64,000 nucleotides of DNA, taken from assembly GCA_963676095.1 (NCBI GenBank), contig OY781040.1:3534001-3598000 (forward strand), given 5' to 3'. A program made the position numbers and the translations under genes. Positions 43,589-53,693 of the stretch are shown here, one piece after another. This DNA comes from G963676095 sp963676095. Lineage in GTDB: Bacteria; Bacteroidota; Bacteroidia; Bacteroidales; Prolixibacteraceae. Each line of letters begins with the position of its first letter. Position 1 is the first letter of the stretch. Under the pieces are notes generated by a model, which was given only the letters and a program-made list of their open reading frames with translations, was not told the DNA's origin and searched no databases.

Positions 43589-44467
43589 ATGAAAAGTATA
43601 ATGATTTTGTTGTTTGTTGTGTTGAATTTTTCAGCTTTTTCTCAGGTGCCGGAAGAAATCCTTTTATATCAGGGAAAAGCCCCGGGATCGGAAAACTGGG
43701 ATTGGAAGCAGAAAGAAGAATATTCCGATTTATTTAAAACGGAAGTGGTTTATAATGTAGCGGCCCCATCGGTATTGGTTTTCAGGCCTGAAAAAACAAA
43801 GAATACCGGTACCGCGGTTTTAATTGCCCCGGGAGGAGGTTTTCTAAGTCTTTCGATTAACCGGGAAGGTACAGATCTGGCAAAAAGGCTTTCATCTGAA
43901 GGGATTACGGCTTTTGTGCTAAAATACCGGTTGCTTAAGTGTGATCAGGACCCCGCAAAAACAATGATCGAAAAGCTAAAAGACCGGGAGGCATTTGAAA
44001 AGGAAACTGGACCAATTGTCCGGATGGATCAGGATGATGCCGTCCAGGCTATCCGTTACATCCGCAGCCATGCCCGGGAATACGGGATCAATAAAGATAA
44101 AGTCGGGGCCATCGGGTTTTCTGCCGGCGGAACAGTGGTTCTTTCGACCCTGTTAGGTAATGAAAATGTTAACGATTGTCCTGATTTTGCAGCTGCACTT
44201 TATACGGGGTCGCATAACGGGATATTGGACAGGCCTGTTCCCGGGAAAAAAGTCCCTTTGTTTATCTGCGGGGCAAGCGATGACCAACTGAAATTGACCC
44301 CCAAGAGCATACTGTTGTATACAAAATGGTACGAAGCCGGCTATCCGGTTGAATTGCATATTTATTCAACGGGGGACCACGGTTTTGGAATGGGAAAACA
44401 AAACCTTCCGGTTGATACCTGGATCGACCGTTATGAGGACTGGTTAAAACAGAATGGGTTCCTTTAG
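43589..44467 (+). CDS. alpha/beta hydrolase (esterase), exported
   Basis: A 292-residue serine hydrolase with signal peptide ending at FSAFSQ. The oxyanion HGGG-equivalent is IAPGGGFLSLS, the nucleophile Ser178 is in GFSAGG, the acid is in GASDDQLK and the histidine in TGDHGFGMG. It resembles acetyl-xylan or sugar esterase-like alpha/beta hydrolases (BD-FAE type). Flanked on both sides by GH3 genes on the same strand with short gaps, it probably removes acyl groups from an oligosaccharide. Confidence 0.85.
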   Translation: MKSIMILLFVVLNFSAFSQVPEEILLYQGKAPGSENWDWKQKEEYSDLFKTEVVYNVAAPSVLVFRPEKTKNTGTAVLIAPGGGFLSLSINREGTDLAKRLSSEGITAFVLKYRLLKCDQDPAKTMIEKLKDREAFEKETGPIVRMDQDDAVQAIRYIRSHAREYGINKDKVGAIGFSAGGTVVLSTLLGNENVNDCPDFAAALYTGSHNGILDRPVPGKKVPLFICGASDDQLKLTPKSILLYTKWYEAGYPVELHIYSTGDHGFGMGKQNLPVDTWIDRYEDWLKQNGFL

Positions 44468-44513
44468 CCGGCTATACTTTAATTTTTTATTTACTTAAAA
44501 GCGACATAATAAA

Positions 44514-46874
44514 ATGAAAAACCTATATTTAAAAATCAGTTTTCTGGTCATTTGGACAATGACCATCTGCCAACCCAATGCTTTTGCCCAGAAACTTCCC
44601 CAACTGGGGACTGATCCGGTTGATGAGGTAATCGGTGCAATGACAATTCAGGAAAAAGCAGCTATTTTAACAGGCACGGGCATGCCTGGTTTTAACGGAA
44701 TAACCCCGGTAGTGGGGTTTGTCGATAAAGGTCGTGTCCCCGGGGCAGCCGGAACAACCTGTGCCATTCCCCGTTTGGGTATCCCTTCTGTTGTTGTGGC
44801 AGACGGGCCCGCTGGGTTGCGTATCCAACCGCAAAGGCCTGATGATAAAAATACCTACTATGCAACCGCCTTTCCCGTTGGAACAGAACTGGCTTGTACC
44901 TGGAATGTGGAACTGGTGCGCGAGGTAGGCGAAGCAATGGGGAATGAGGTGAAGGAATACGGGGCGGATGCGATCCTTGCCCCCGCACTGAACATTATGC
45001 GTAATCCTTTATGCGGCCGTAATTTTGAGTATTACTCCGAAGATCCGGTTGTGGCAGGAAAAACGGCTGCAGCTATGGTTAACGGGATTCAGTCCAACGG
45101 AGTCGGCACCTCGATCAAACACTTTGCAGCAAATAATCAGGAAACAAACCGTTTGTCCATTAATGAGCATATCTCAGAGCGGGCAATGCGCGAGATTTAC
45201 CTTCGCGGGTTCGGGATTGCCGTGAAAAATGCTAATCCATGGACGGTCATGTCTTCATATAACCTGATTAACGGAACGTATACTTCAGCTCATAAAGACC
45301 TGCTGTCTGACATTTTGAGAGATGAATGGGGGTTTAAGGGAATTGTGATGACAGATTGGTTTGGCGGTTATGACGGTTTTGGTTCAATAAGCGGCGGAGC
45401 TTCCAGCGATGTTGCCGCCCAGTTATCGGCAGGGAACGATTTGCTGATGCCTGGTGTCGGCCCGCAGCGGGAAGCTATTGTTAAGGCAATCAAAAACGGA
45501 AGTTTACCGGAAGAGGTGGTGGACAGGGATATTAAACGGATTCTTGAATTTGTGATGAAATCCCCGACGTTTAAGGGCTATAAGTATTCCAATAAACCGG
45601 ATTTAAAACTTCATGCCCGGATCACCCGCCAGGCAGCTGCTGAAGGAATGGTCTTACTGGAGAACAAGGATCATGTGTTGCCCTTTACAGACCGGTCAAA
45701 ACCGTTGGCCCTCTTTGGTGTAACGTCCTATAATTTTATTTCCGGGGGGACAGGAAGCGGGGATGTCAATGAAGCGTATACCGTTTCCCTGATGGATGGA
45801 CTGAAAAATGCCGGCTATCAACCGGACAAGGATTTGATTGACAAATATGTTCCGTTTACGGAAATGGAAAGTAAGAAAGAAGCGGAAAGACGTGAAAAAG
45901 CCGGAATTCTTTCTGCTCCTCAGCGATTACCTGAGATGCCTTTGGATGCAGGGTTAATAGAACAGAAAGCCGGGACCTCTGATATTGCCGTTATCACGAT
46001 TGGCCGGAATGCCGGAGAAGGAAATGACCGGCAGGTGGACGGGGACTTTAACCTGGCCGGCGATGAAATGCAGTTAATGGATCAGGTATCCGCGGCTTTC
46101 CATAAGGCAGGTAAGAAAGTGGTTGTCATTCTCAACGTCGGAGGGGTCATTGAAACAGCTAGCTGGAAAGATAAGGTTGACGGCATCCTGTTGGCCTGGC
46201 AACCCGGACAGGAGGGGGGAAACTCTGTAGTTGATGTTTTTTCAGGAAAAGTAAATCCTTCCGGCAAACTGACGATGACTTTCCCTGTGAAATACGAAGA
46301 TACCCCTTCCGCGAAGAACTGGTTGGGACTTCCGGAAGATGACCCCAGGAACGTAAATTACGAAGAAGGCATTTATGTCGGTTACCGTTATTTTTCCACA
46401 TTTAATGTGAAAACTTCCTATGAATTCGGATATGGTTTATCCTATACCACATTCGGATACTCAAATCTAAAGATAAGCAGTCCTGATTTTAAGGATCAGA
46501 TTGTAGCCTCTGTTGATATTACCAATACAGGAAAAACTGCCGGAAAAGAAATTGTTGAACTGTACCTTTCTGCTCCTCACAAAACAATTGACAAACCTGC
46601 TGAGGAGTTAAAAGATTATGTAAAAACACGTCTTCTCAAACCGGGTGAAACCCAGACTGTCCGGTTCACAATTACAGCTGATGAGCTGGCATCATTTATT
46701 GAAAACCGCCATGCATGGGTGGCCGAAGCCGGAGATTATCAGATCAGAATAGGTTGTTCCTCGCTGGATATCAGACAAGAGGCATCTTTTTCACTGGCAG
46801 GGGAGAAAGTGGTCGAAAAAGACCATGACGCATTTGTTCAAAAAAAGCCGGTACAGGAATTAAAATTTCATTGA
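44514..46874 (+). CDS. glycoside hydrolase family 3 beta-glucosidase-like enzyme
   Basis: A 786-residue exported GH3 enzyme with signal peptide ending at NAFAQ. The N-terminal barrel has RGFGIAVKNANPWTVMSSYN and nucleophile Asp281 in GIVMTDWFGG; KHFAANNQETNR is the substrate-binding block. The second domain contains VVILNVGGVIETASW and WQPGQEGG, and the C-terminus holds the fibronectin III-like domain (SVDITNTGKTAGKEIVELYL). This is the complete three-domain architecture of BglX-type beta-glucosidases; xylosidase activity is also possible. Confidence 0.93.
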   Translation: MKNLYLKISFLVIWTMTICQPNAFAQKLPQLGTDPVDEVIGAMTIQEKAAILTGTGMPGFNGITPVVGFVDKGRVPGAAGTTCAIPRLGIPSVVVADGPAGLRIQPQRPDDKNTYYATAFPVGTELACTWNVELVREVGEAMGNEVKEYGADAILAPALNIMRNPLCGRNFEYYSEDPVVAGKTAAAMVNGIQSNGVGTSIKHFAANNQETNRLSINEHISERAMREIYLRGFGIAVKNANPWTVMSSYNLINGTYTSAHKDLLSDILRDEWGFKGIVMTDWFGGYDGFGSISGGASSDVAAQLSAGNDLLMPGVGPQREAIVKAIKNGSLPEEVVDRDIKRILEFVMKSPTFKGYKYSNKPDLKLHARITRQAAAEGMVLLENKDHVLPFTDRSKPLALFGVTSYNFISGGTGSGDVNEAYTVSLMDGLKNAGYQPDKDLIDKYVPFTEMESKKEAERREKAGILSAPQRLPEMPLDAGLIEQKAGTSDIAVITIGRNAGEGNDRQVDGDFNLAGDEMQLMDQVSAAFHKAGKKVVVILNVGGVIETASWKDKVDGILLAWQPGQEGGNSVVDVFSGKVNPSGKLTMTFPVKYEDTPSAKNWLGLPEDDPRNVNYEEGIYVGYRYFSTFNVKTSYEFGYGLSYTTFGYSNLKISSPDFKDQIVASVDITNTGKTAGKEIVELYLSAPHKTIDKPAEELKDYVKTRLLKPGETQTVRFTITADELASFIENRHAWVAEAGDYQIRIGCSSLDIRQEASFSLAGEKVVEKDHDAFVQKKPVQELKFH

Positions 46875-47020
46875 TCGTTCAGAATGGATATGGGGGAGAA
46901 TGACTGACCGTTTTTCTGAATAAATGATGCCGGCGGGGGCCCGGAAGGTTTTCCCGGTCAGTGCTCCTTTTGGGTATTGAATTTGCAATTGAAGAGGTTC
47001 GGGCACACGGGGCCCGGAAA

Positions 47021-47058
47021 CACAAGGCATGCTCCGTTTTGAATGGAACACGCCTTGT
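47021..47058. terminator. bidirectional stem-loop between GH3 and GH89 genes
   Basis: CACAAGGC (47021-47028) and GCCTTGTG (47051-47058 region) form the outer stem, with an inner GCTCC/GGAAC partial pairing. It lies between convergent genes but lacks a long T-run. Confidence 0.5.
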
Positions 47059-47066
47059 GCTTCCGC

Positions 47067-49310
47067 TTACCTGGCATTTTCATCATCAAAGCAGTGCCTG
47101 TAAGATTTATAGATTGATCTTACGACAGTGATTTCGTCTCCGGCTGGCTTATCAGGAAAGCGGTCCTGGCTGTTTACCCAATCCCACTCCCACGATGAAA
47201 TCCCGTTCTCAAAGTTTTTTTGGTTAAACGGAGTCCCATTCTTTAATGACGTTTCGGCCTGGTCAAAAAATTCCGTCCATCGGACTTTATAAAAACTACT
47301 TATAAGGCCGGACCATTGTCTCCAGGAGTAGTCATGTAAACTGCTGTTCCTGTCTCCCCAAAGAGTGATCAGGTCCCGGGCATTGCGTTCGTAGATCCGT
47401 GCTTCATCTTCATTTTGTGCCCACTTTTTTGCATTCTCCAGCCATGTTCCCAGAAGAAATTCACGTCTTGTTGCCAGTAAGGTATCCATATCATCCATGA
47501 GCCGGAGAAATTTTTTTTCAAAATAGATAAAACGATCTGTATCCTTATTGTTGTAAGCTTCCGTGAAACTTTGCTGTATCTGATTGGCATAGTTAGCCAG
47601 AATCTGTCTTGTAAGATCGACCAGGTCGTAACGGAATTCATCGCTTTTCTTCAGTCTTCCGGATGCTTTCAGCATTTTGTCCCAGGCCTGCACCAGTTTG
47701 TATGGGTCGTAGGATAATTTCGTATCGACGAAGTTGGCTTTCTTACTGAAGGTGGGACGCCCGGCAATGATCGATCCTGTCCCGCTTTCGGTTGTACTGT
47801 CTGCATAGGCTGTATTTTTTAAGATGCTCCAGGCTTCCGCTGCTTCGTTGTTTACTTTTCCATAGCGGTTGCTCAGATATTTCCTGAGCCAGGTACCGGC
47901 GTTTACCGGGGCTTCAGTCCAGATGTTTGCCGTCATCAGTTCATAAATGACCGGATTCTGTTCTATTGCTTCGGGCGTCAGTCCGATTCCTGTCATGTTT
48001 CCGGCCTTTTTATTACAGAGAGTGTTTGCAGGGGTTGTCGCAATATGGTCCATTTGTCCGTATAAACTGTTATTCCCTCCGAAATTCTGCAGCATACACC
48101 AAATCCAGGGTTTTCCGTAATAGGCATCCGTTTTGTTCCATACCGGATTCTTATCGGACCAAAGATCAAGAATGATCATCCCGTCATCCGGAACTCCGCT
48201 CAATAATGCTTTGATTTGCTCATTTTTCCAGAATTTTTTGGAAAAATGGAACAACCATCCCTGCATAATCCATTTTGCCTCAGGATCGACATCCTTCATC
48301 GACTTGTACACCTGGGCGCTGATGTCATGTAAAAATTGGGGGGCATCCGAAGGAGGCGTATTTTCGTTGAACGTATCTGCCGAGTAAAGGTGGTCTGTTC
48401 CGTAGGTCCGGATCATTTCGGAAAGAAATTTTTTGCCGATTAACGAAAACAAACTATCAGAAGGGGCCAGGATACAGACTTCCGGAAAATCGGACCACTT
48501 GGTTGTTTTAACGTTGGCAGCCGGGAACTTGTCTTTAAACGAAGGCGGAACATGTCCGGTAAATGCGGGCAAAACAGGAGTCATTCCCAACGAACGCTCT
48601 CTTTCCAAAATCTGCATTTGCAGTTTTTCGTGGCTGACCATCCAGTCGTGTGGCAAAGGCCCGTTCCAGCGATCCAGATTGCCCATCCAAAACCAGCCGA
48701 AATAAGCAGGGCCGGAAAAGAAGTTTTCCAGTTGCCTGTCTGTAAAACCTAAACTTTTATAAACCTTTTCCCAAATGATATTTTGTCCGGTAAGGGCCAA
48801 CGGCATATTTATTCCATGCAAAGCCATCCAGTCTATTTCATGCTGCCACCGATCCCAGTCCCACCAGCTCATACTGTAATTAAATGTACAGTAATTCAGG
48901 TAATAACGGTATTTGTACGGAGAAACCTTACGTACTTTCCCCTTGACTTCCGGTAGTCTGCCGGGAAGTTTTAAACTGAGTGTATTCCAGGTGAACTGGC
49001 AATTTGCATAATTGTTGAGATAGTAATTAAGGGCGCTCGCTACCGATATTCCATTGTTGCCCCTTAATATGATCTTCCTGCCTTTCGACTCGATTTCAAA
49101 CACATCTTTGCCCGCGTCGCTGTTTATAAATTCCACTTCGAACGAAGAAACGGCCGTTGAAGGCAAGATGCGGGCAAAAAGGTCATAAACGGATTGTTTT
49201 TGCGCCTGCAATGAGCTGTCTTGTGCAAAGGCCGTCCCGCAGGACGAGTATAGCAGAAATACTATAAGGTATTTCGCCGGGATTAAAAGTTTAAAATTAT
49301 TTCCGAACAT
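47067..49310 (-). CDS. alpha-N-acetylglucosaminidase, GH89
   Basis: A 747-residue exported enzyme of the NAGLU family, which removes terminal alpha-linked GlcNAc from glycans such as heparan sulfate or mucin O-glycans. After a signal peptide (FLLYSSCGTAFAQ) it has the N-terminal domain, the SPYKYRYYLNYCTFNYSMSW block and ALHGINMPLALTGQNIIWEK. The catalytic core has SADTFNENTPP with a glutamate of the family's conserved FNE triad, and WIMQGWLFHF. The alpha-helical C-terminal domain is complete. It sits downstream of the LacI-type regulator. Confidence 0.95.
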   Translation of the reverse strand: MFGNNFKLLIPAKYLIVFLLYSSCGTAFAQDSSLQAQKQSVYDLFARILPSTAVSSFEVEFINSDAGKDVFEIESKGRKIILRGNNGISVASALNYYLNNYANCQFTWNTLSLKLPGRLPEVKGKVRKVSPYKYRYYLNYCTFNYSMSWWDWDRWQHEIDWMALHGINMPLALTGQNIIWEKVYKSLGFTDRQLENFFSGPAYFGWFWMGNLDRWNGPLPHDWMVSHEKLQMQILERERSLGMTPVLPAFTGHVPPSFKDKFPAANVKTTKWSDFPEVCILAPSDSLFSLIGKKFLSEMIRTYGTDHLYSADTFNENTPPSDAPQFLHDISAQVYKSMKDVDPEAKWIMQGWLFHFSKKFWKNEQIKALLSGVPDDGMIILDLWSDKNPVWNKTDAYYGKPWIWCMLQNFGGNNSLYGQMDHIATTPANTLCNKKAGNMTGIGLTPEAIEQNPVIYELMTANIWTEAPVNAGTWLRKYLSNRYGKVNNEAAEAWSILKNTAYADSTTESGTGSIIAGRPTFSKKANFVDTKLSYDPYKLVQAWDKMLKASGRLKKSDEFRYDLVDLTRQILANYANQIQQSFTEAYNNKDTDRFIYFEKKFLRLMDDMDTLLATRREFLLGTWLENAKKWAQNEDEARIYERNARDLITLWGDRNSSLHDYSWRQWSGLISSFYKVRWTEFFDQAETSLKNGTPFNQKNFENGISSWEWDWVNSQDRFPDKPAGDEITVVRSIYKSYRHCFDDENAR

Positions 49311-49412
49311 CGTTTTTATTTTAAATTACAAAAGCCAGTATCAGATCTTTTATCGCAGGGATAAACTGCGGCATATCTGTACGGGCACTCAATAGGAATA
49401 AATATGGCTTGA

Positions 49413-50468
49413 TCATACCATATAAAAATCAACTGTCTCTTTTATTAAGATGTCAATAGGGGTGTAGTTGTCGACCTCAGTTGATTTGTCATACAGTAAG
49501 TATTCGAGCATTGTGCGGATCGATCTGTATCCCTGGTAATACGGCCTTTCAGATATAATGAACGAAATGTAGCCGTCTTTCAGCCCTTCAACGTTTTTTT
49601 TGTCGGTGCCATAGCCAATCAGCTTAACGCGGCCGAGCTGGTGGGCCCTTAAATATTCGGAGATGATATACCCCCGGGTGTTAAACACAACCGCTCCGCC
49701 AACATTGGGATTTTCCTCGAAAAATTTGTCCAGAAAATTCCAGCATTGAGCTTTATCCGCATAATCGTACATGGCAGAAAGAACTTTAATATCGGGGAAA
49801 TACTCTTTTATGTACGACATAAATCCGTACATCCTGGTTAGCGACTGGATGGATGTTTCATCTCCGATCCGCTTTGCCTGAAAAACGGTAATGTCCTTGC
49901 CCGCGTCCAGAACAGTAGTCAGGAGCCTTGCCTGGACAACCCCTGTCTGAAAGGAATGGGGACCAAAAAAAGCCAGTGGTTTTGTGTTGTTGACCGATGT
50001 ATCAACAAAAATGTAAGGGATATCTTTCATAAACAGCTGGTTGGCAAAGAAGACGGTTTCGTCATAAAACGACGGGCCGATGATCACGCCATCCGATTTC
50101 AGTTCAATCGCTTCCTTAAAAACATTTCTGCACGAATACAGGTCGAACTGGTCGTAATACATGAACTTTACCTTCAGTTTAGGGCTCGAAAAATCCCGGA
50201 TCGATTCATTCATTCCCCTTTCGATTAAAGACCAGTAGTCCCCTCCGCCCGATGATTGGGGTAAAATCATTAATAACCTGATTGGTTTTGAGTTTTCCGG
50301 AATGTAGGGAGGCTGTTTGTCCAGGTATTTTATCTCGTTCAGTACCTTCTCCACTTTTTGCCTGCTCTCCGAAGAGACATCTCCCCTGTTGTGTATAACC
50401 CGGTCTACCGTCCCCGCCGATACGCCGGCCAGAAGTGCGATATCTTTTATTGTATACTTTTTTGACAC
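49413..50468 (-). CDS. LacI-family transcriptional regulator
   Basis: A 351-residue regulator. The N-terminal helix-turn-helix and hinge is KKYTIKDIALLAGVSAGTVDRVIHN, followed by VEKVLNEI; a periplasmic-binding-like domain follows with LLMILPQSSGGGDYWSLIERG and VIIGPSFYDETVFFANQL. Such proteins repress sugar genes until an oligosaccharide or monosaccharide ligand binds. It is divergent from the GH28-led operon across 509 bases rich in inverted and direct repeats, and precedes the GH89 gene. It probably controls both. Confidence 0.94.
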   Translation of the reverse strand: MSKKYTIKDIALLAGVSAGTVDRVIHNRGDVSSESRQKVEKVLNEIKYLDKQPPYIPENSKPIRLLMILPQSSGGGDYWSLIERGMNESIRDFSSPKLKVKFMYYDQFDLYSCRNVFKEAIELKSDGVIIGPSFYDETVFFANQLFMKDIPYIFVDTSVNNTKPLAFFGPHSFQTGVVQARLLTTVLDAGKDITVFQAKRIGDETSIQSLTRMYGFMSYIKEYFPDIKVLSAMYDYADKAQCWNFLDKFFEENPNVGGAVVFNTRGYIISEYLRAHQLGRVKLIGYGTDKKNVEGLKDGYISFIISERPYYQGYRSIRTMLEYLLYDKSTEVDNYTPIDILIKETVDFYMV

Positions 50469-50977
50469 TATATGATTATATTTTTAGCAAATATATGACA
50501 ATATGTGTTACCGTGCAATAGCACGGTTAATTTTTTGATGACTGAATTAAACCTGTTTTATTTATAAATATCTTATTATTAAATATTTGATGTGTTAATT
50601 TTACATCAGATGTGTTTTTTGTGTGTTGTAAAACACATCTGATATTTCAATTTGATGACTGTGTGTTCCTATTTTTGACAAAAAACACGGTGTTAGCACG
50701 GATGATTTGAGTGTGTTTAATGAATTATTATATAGATATTTGTTGGTATTGCGTGTTTTTGTGTGCACAATAAGACACAGTTTAATTTTTAGGGATTCTT
50801 TAGTTGCGTTTTAATCAAAATGTCAGTTAGTAATTTAATAACGTTTGTTTGTTCCTGATAAAAAAGGGATGATTTGAAGTAACCCATAAAATAATGATTT
50901 CGCATACGGGCTTTGTTAACTGAATTTTTTGAACAGAACGTAACGGCAGGAAATAACAGATTAAGTAAGAGAGACAA
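50469..50977. promoter_or_regulatory. divergent regulatory region with inverted repeats
   Basis: This AT-rich region has a perfect 14-bp inverted repeat (ATCAGATGTGTTTT at 50605-50618 and AAAACACATCTGAT at 50630-50643, 11-base spacer). It also has a 7-bp one with ACCGTGC and GCACGGT at 50510-50516 and 50521-50527, and many TGTGTTT-like direct repeats (about 50591, 50611, 50621, 50661, 50711, 50751). These are candidate LacI operators and hairpin structures for the genes on both sides. No gene is seen. Confidence 0.55.
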
Positions 50978-52432
50978 ATGAAACATTTACAATTAATCTT
51001 TCTGATATGGCTTACCGGGCTTCATGGGCTTCAGGTCCGGGCTTCCGGTTACAAGATTACCGATTTTGGGGCAGTGGCCGATGGCGAAACGGTCTGCACG
51101 AAGGCAATTCAGGCGGCTATTGATGAAAGTTCAGAAAATAACGGGAAAGTAATTGTTCCCGCAGGTGATTTTGTGACCGGGACTCTTTTCCTGAAAAGCA
51201 ATACGACACTGGTGTTGGAAAAAAATGCCCGGTTGCTGGGGTCAGCGACATTGGCCGATTATCCGCATACAGAGGTTGCTTTTCGGTTTTGGGGGGACTC
51301 CTGGGTGTATCAGTCGCTTATTATTGCCCATAATGTGAAAAATATAACGATTGAAGGCCAGGGAGTTATTGACGGGAGGGGAAATGCGTTCCCGGTCACT
51401 ACCACAAAAAAGCCGGACAGGTACCGTAACCGGCCCTATTTACTGTGGGTTGCGGAATGTAAAAATGTAACTGTCCGTGGTGTTGAGCTGAGAAATTCGG
51501 CGATGTGGATGCAATCCTATATCCGCTGTGAAAATCTGAAGATCGACGGTATAAGAGTTTTCAACCATTGTAATAAAAATAACGACCTCATGGATGTGGA
51601 CGGTTGCCGGGATGTGGTCATAACCCGTGTTGTCGGCGATGCGGACGATGACGGGATCACTTTTAAAAGTACCTCGGACCGCATTTCCGAAAATATAACC
51701 GTGTCAGATTGTATTATCAGCAGCCATTGCAACGCGCTGAAGTTTGGCACGGAGACTACTACTGGCTTCCGGAATGTAACCATCTCGAACTGCATCATCC
51801 GGAAATCGTCAGTGACAACTGCTTCAACCGGGTATCCGGAGGGCATATCCGGCCTTTCCCTGGAAATCGTTGACGGTGGTATCCTGGAAAATGTAGCGAT
51901 CTCGAACCTGGTGATCGATGGTCCCAAAGTGCCGGTGTTTATCCGGCTGGGAAACCGGGCCAGGAAACATTATCCCGAAGCGCCGGAGCCGCCGGTCGGG
52001 ACGGTCCGGAATGTCGTATTGACAAATATTGTTGCCCGGGCATCAAGTCCGGTCGGGTGTTCGATTGTGGGTATCCCGGATGGAAAAATAAATGGCGTTA
52101 CGCTGTCGGACAGCCGTTTCATATTCCCGGGAGGTATTTCAGAAGATTTAAGTAAAAAGGTGGTTGAAGAATTACCCGACCGTTACCCTGAATCGCTTAT
52201 GTTCGGGACATTGCCTGCCTACGGCTTATATGTCAGGCATGTGAATAATGTCAATATCCGGGGTGTTTCCTTTGAAGTATTAAAGCCGGACAGTCGCCCT
52301 GCAATTGTGTGCGACGATGTTACCGGCGGGGAAATCGACAATATTTCGCTGATCGGTGCTACAAAAAGGAATGGAATTAAAATTTTCAGGAGTACCGGTC
52401 TTCATGCCGGTCAGGTAAGAAAAAATTTTTAA
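50978..52432 (+). CDS. GH28 family polygalacturonase-like enzyme
   Basis: A 484-residue exported enzyme with a right-handed beta-helix. The start MKHLQLIFLIWLTGLHGLQVRA is a signal peptide. The N-terminal YKITDFGAVADGETVCTKAIQAA block is typical of GH28. Catalytic acids map to NNDLMDVDGC (NTD-type), DADDDGITFKS (two adjacent aspartates) and SSHCNALKFGTE (GHG-type motif, here with H). The family hydrolyses galacturonan or related uronic-acid chains; rhamnogalacturonan or other specificity is possible. It is first in an operon of at least eight genes. Confidence 0.92.
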   Translation: MKHLQLIFLIWLTGLHGLQVRASGYKITDFGAVADGETVCTKAIQAAIDESSENNGKVIVPAGDFVTGTLFLKSNTTLVLEKNARLLGSATLADYPHTEVAFRFWGDSWVYQSLIIAHNVKNITIEGQGVIDGRGNAFPVTTTKKPDRYRNRPYLLWVAECKNVTVRGVELRNSAMWMQSYIRCENLKIDGIRVFNHCNKNNDLMDVDGCRDVVITRVVGDADDDGITFKSTSDRISENITVSDCIISSHCNALKFGTETTTGFRNVTISNCIIRKSSVTTASTGYPEGISGLSLEIVDGGILENVAISNLVIDGPKVPVFIRLGNRARKHYPEAPEPPVGTVRNVVLTNIVARASSPVGCSIVGIPDGKINGVTLSDSRFIFPGGISEDLSKKVVEELPDRYPESLMFGTLPAYGLYVRHVNNVNIRGVSFEVLKPDSRPAIVCDDVTGGEIDNISLIGATKRNGIKIFRSTGLHAGQVRKNF

Positions 52433-52456
52433 CAACAGGATTTAATCAGGATAAGT

Positions 52457-53692
52457 ATGAAAAAAAGTATCGCGTTATTTCTGCTGATGGCTGTCGGCGT
52501 ATTGGCTAAGGGGCAAACGCCGTCCAAAGAAGAGCTGTTGCAGGCCATTAATGAATCTGCATCGTATGCGATGAATGTATTGCAGGATGAGGATGGAAAA
52601 TCCCGCTGCGATTATAATATCCTTGAAGGGAAATGGTATCCTTATGAAGTGCCCTGGCATACGGGGCAGCTCATACTCGGTTTGCTGGAAAGCTATAAGG
52701 TAACGGGCGACGGGAAAGCGCTGGCTGCAGCACGGAAAGCAGGCGATTGGTGGATTGGTCTTGAGATTAAGGACAATCCCCGGCTGAAAGGAATGGTTGC
52801 GGCAACACATGGTGATGCAATCGGAAATGATCAGATTGTATTTGCTACCACGAGTGACGGGACGCCTGGTTTATTCGAGCTCAGCCGGGTAACCGGGGAT
52901 AAGAAATACGCAGAAGTGGCTGCTTCTGCTTCCAGATGGTTACTCGATCACATGTATTACCCGGAGAAGGGCGTCTGTTATGATCTGGCCGACCTGAAAA
53001 CCGGTGAAGTCCTGAAGGAGAACAGTCCGTTTCATAAAGGAAAAGGGAACCAGACGCTCGAAGATGTGTCGCGTCCCAATACCGAAGGTTCGCCATTTAA
53101 GGACAGCTATGAGTTTACGAAAGACAAACGGTTTAAAGATGCGCATATCCTTCTGTGCAATTCGCTGATTGAGAAACAGGACAAATATGGACTCTGGATG
53201 CAGTATATGCCGAACGATCCGGAAGATTCTTCTTTTCATCCGCGGTTTAACCTTTGGTATGCCGAATCGCTCCTGGAAGCCTATGAGCTGACCAAAGACC
53301 GGAAATACCTTGAGGCAGCAGCCAGGACAGCCCGGATGTACGCGAAAGTGCAAAAGGAAGACGGGACCATTTTTTATGATAATTACGAGGACGGGAAAAA
53401 ATCGGATAAAGGGTCGATTTGCGGTTCGGCTGTCGCTTTTGCCGGTATTTTGTGGATACGCCTGGCGAGATATGGCTACGATGAGTTTGTCCCGAATTAC
53501 GAGCGGAGCATTCACTGGATATTAAAAAACCGTTATTCCGTTCATCACCCCGATCCGAACCTGAGAGGGGCCGTTGTCAACACCCGTATGCGTACAAAAA
53601 AGGGTGGGATCTGGCTTACGCAGCGCGATATAGGGACTTCGTTCGGGCTACGCTTTTTCGCAGCTTATTATCAGTTAAAATATAAAAAATAA
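52457..53692 (+). CDS. exported alpha/alpha-toroid protein, unclassified glycosidase-like
   Basis: A 411-residue protein with signal peptide ending at LAKGQ. It is rich in repeating helical pairs with WHTGQLILGLLESYKVTGDG, TPGLFELSRVTGDKKYAEVA, ESLLEAYELTKDRKYLEAAA and GTSFGLRFFAAYYQLKYKK, matching (alpha/alpha)6-barrel enzymes such as GH88/GH105 or polysaccharide lyases. It lacks the aspartates I would expect for a confident GH88 or GH105 call. It lies 24 bases after the GH28 gene and one base before a NagB-like gene. I do not recognise the family. Confidence 0.65.
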   Translation: MKKSIALFLLMAVGVLAKGQTPSKEELLQAINESASYAMNVLQDEDGKSRCDYNILEGKWYPYEVPWHTGQLILGLLESYKVTGDGKALAAARKAGDWWIGLEIKDNPRLKGMVAATHGDAIGNDQIVFATTSDGTPGLFELSRVTGDKKYAEVAASASRWLLDHMYYPEKGVCYDLADLKTGEVLKENSPFHKGKGNQTLEDVSRPNTEGSPFKDSYEFTKDKRFKDAHILLCNSLIEKQDKYGLWMQYMPNDPEDSSFHPRFNLWYAESLLEAYELTKDRKYLEAAARTARMYAKVQKEDGTIFYDNYEDGKKSDKGSICGSAVAFAGILWIRLARYGYDEFVPNYERSIHWILKNRYSVHHPDPNLRGAVVNTRMRTKKGGIWLTQRDIGTSFGLRFFAAYYQLKYKK

Positions 53693-53693
53693 T

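Noticed and set aside
47369..47641. 90-codon minus-strand frame inside GH89
   Set aside because: It overlaps the GH89 gene in another frame and has no independent support.
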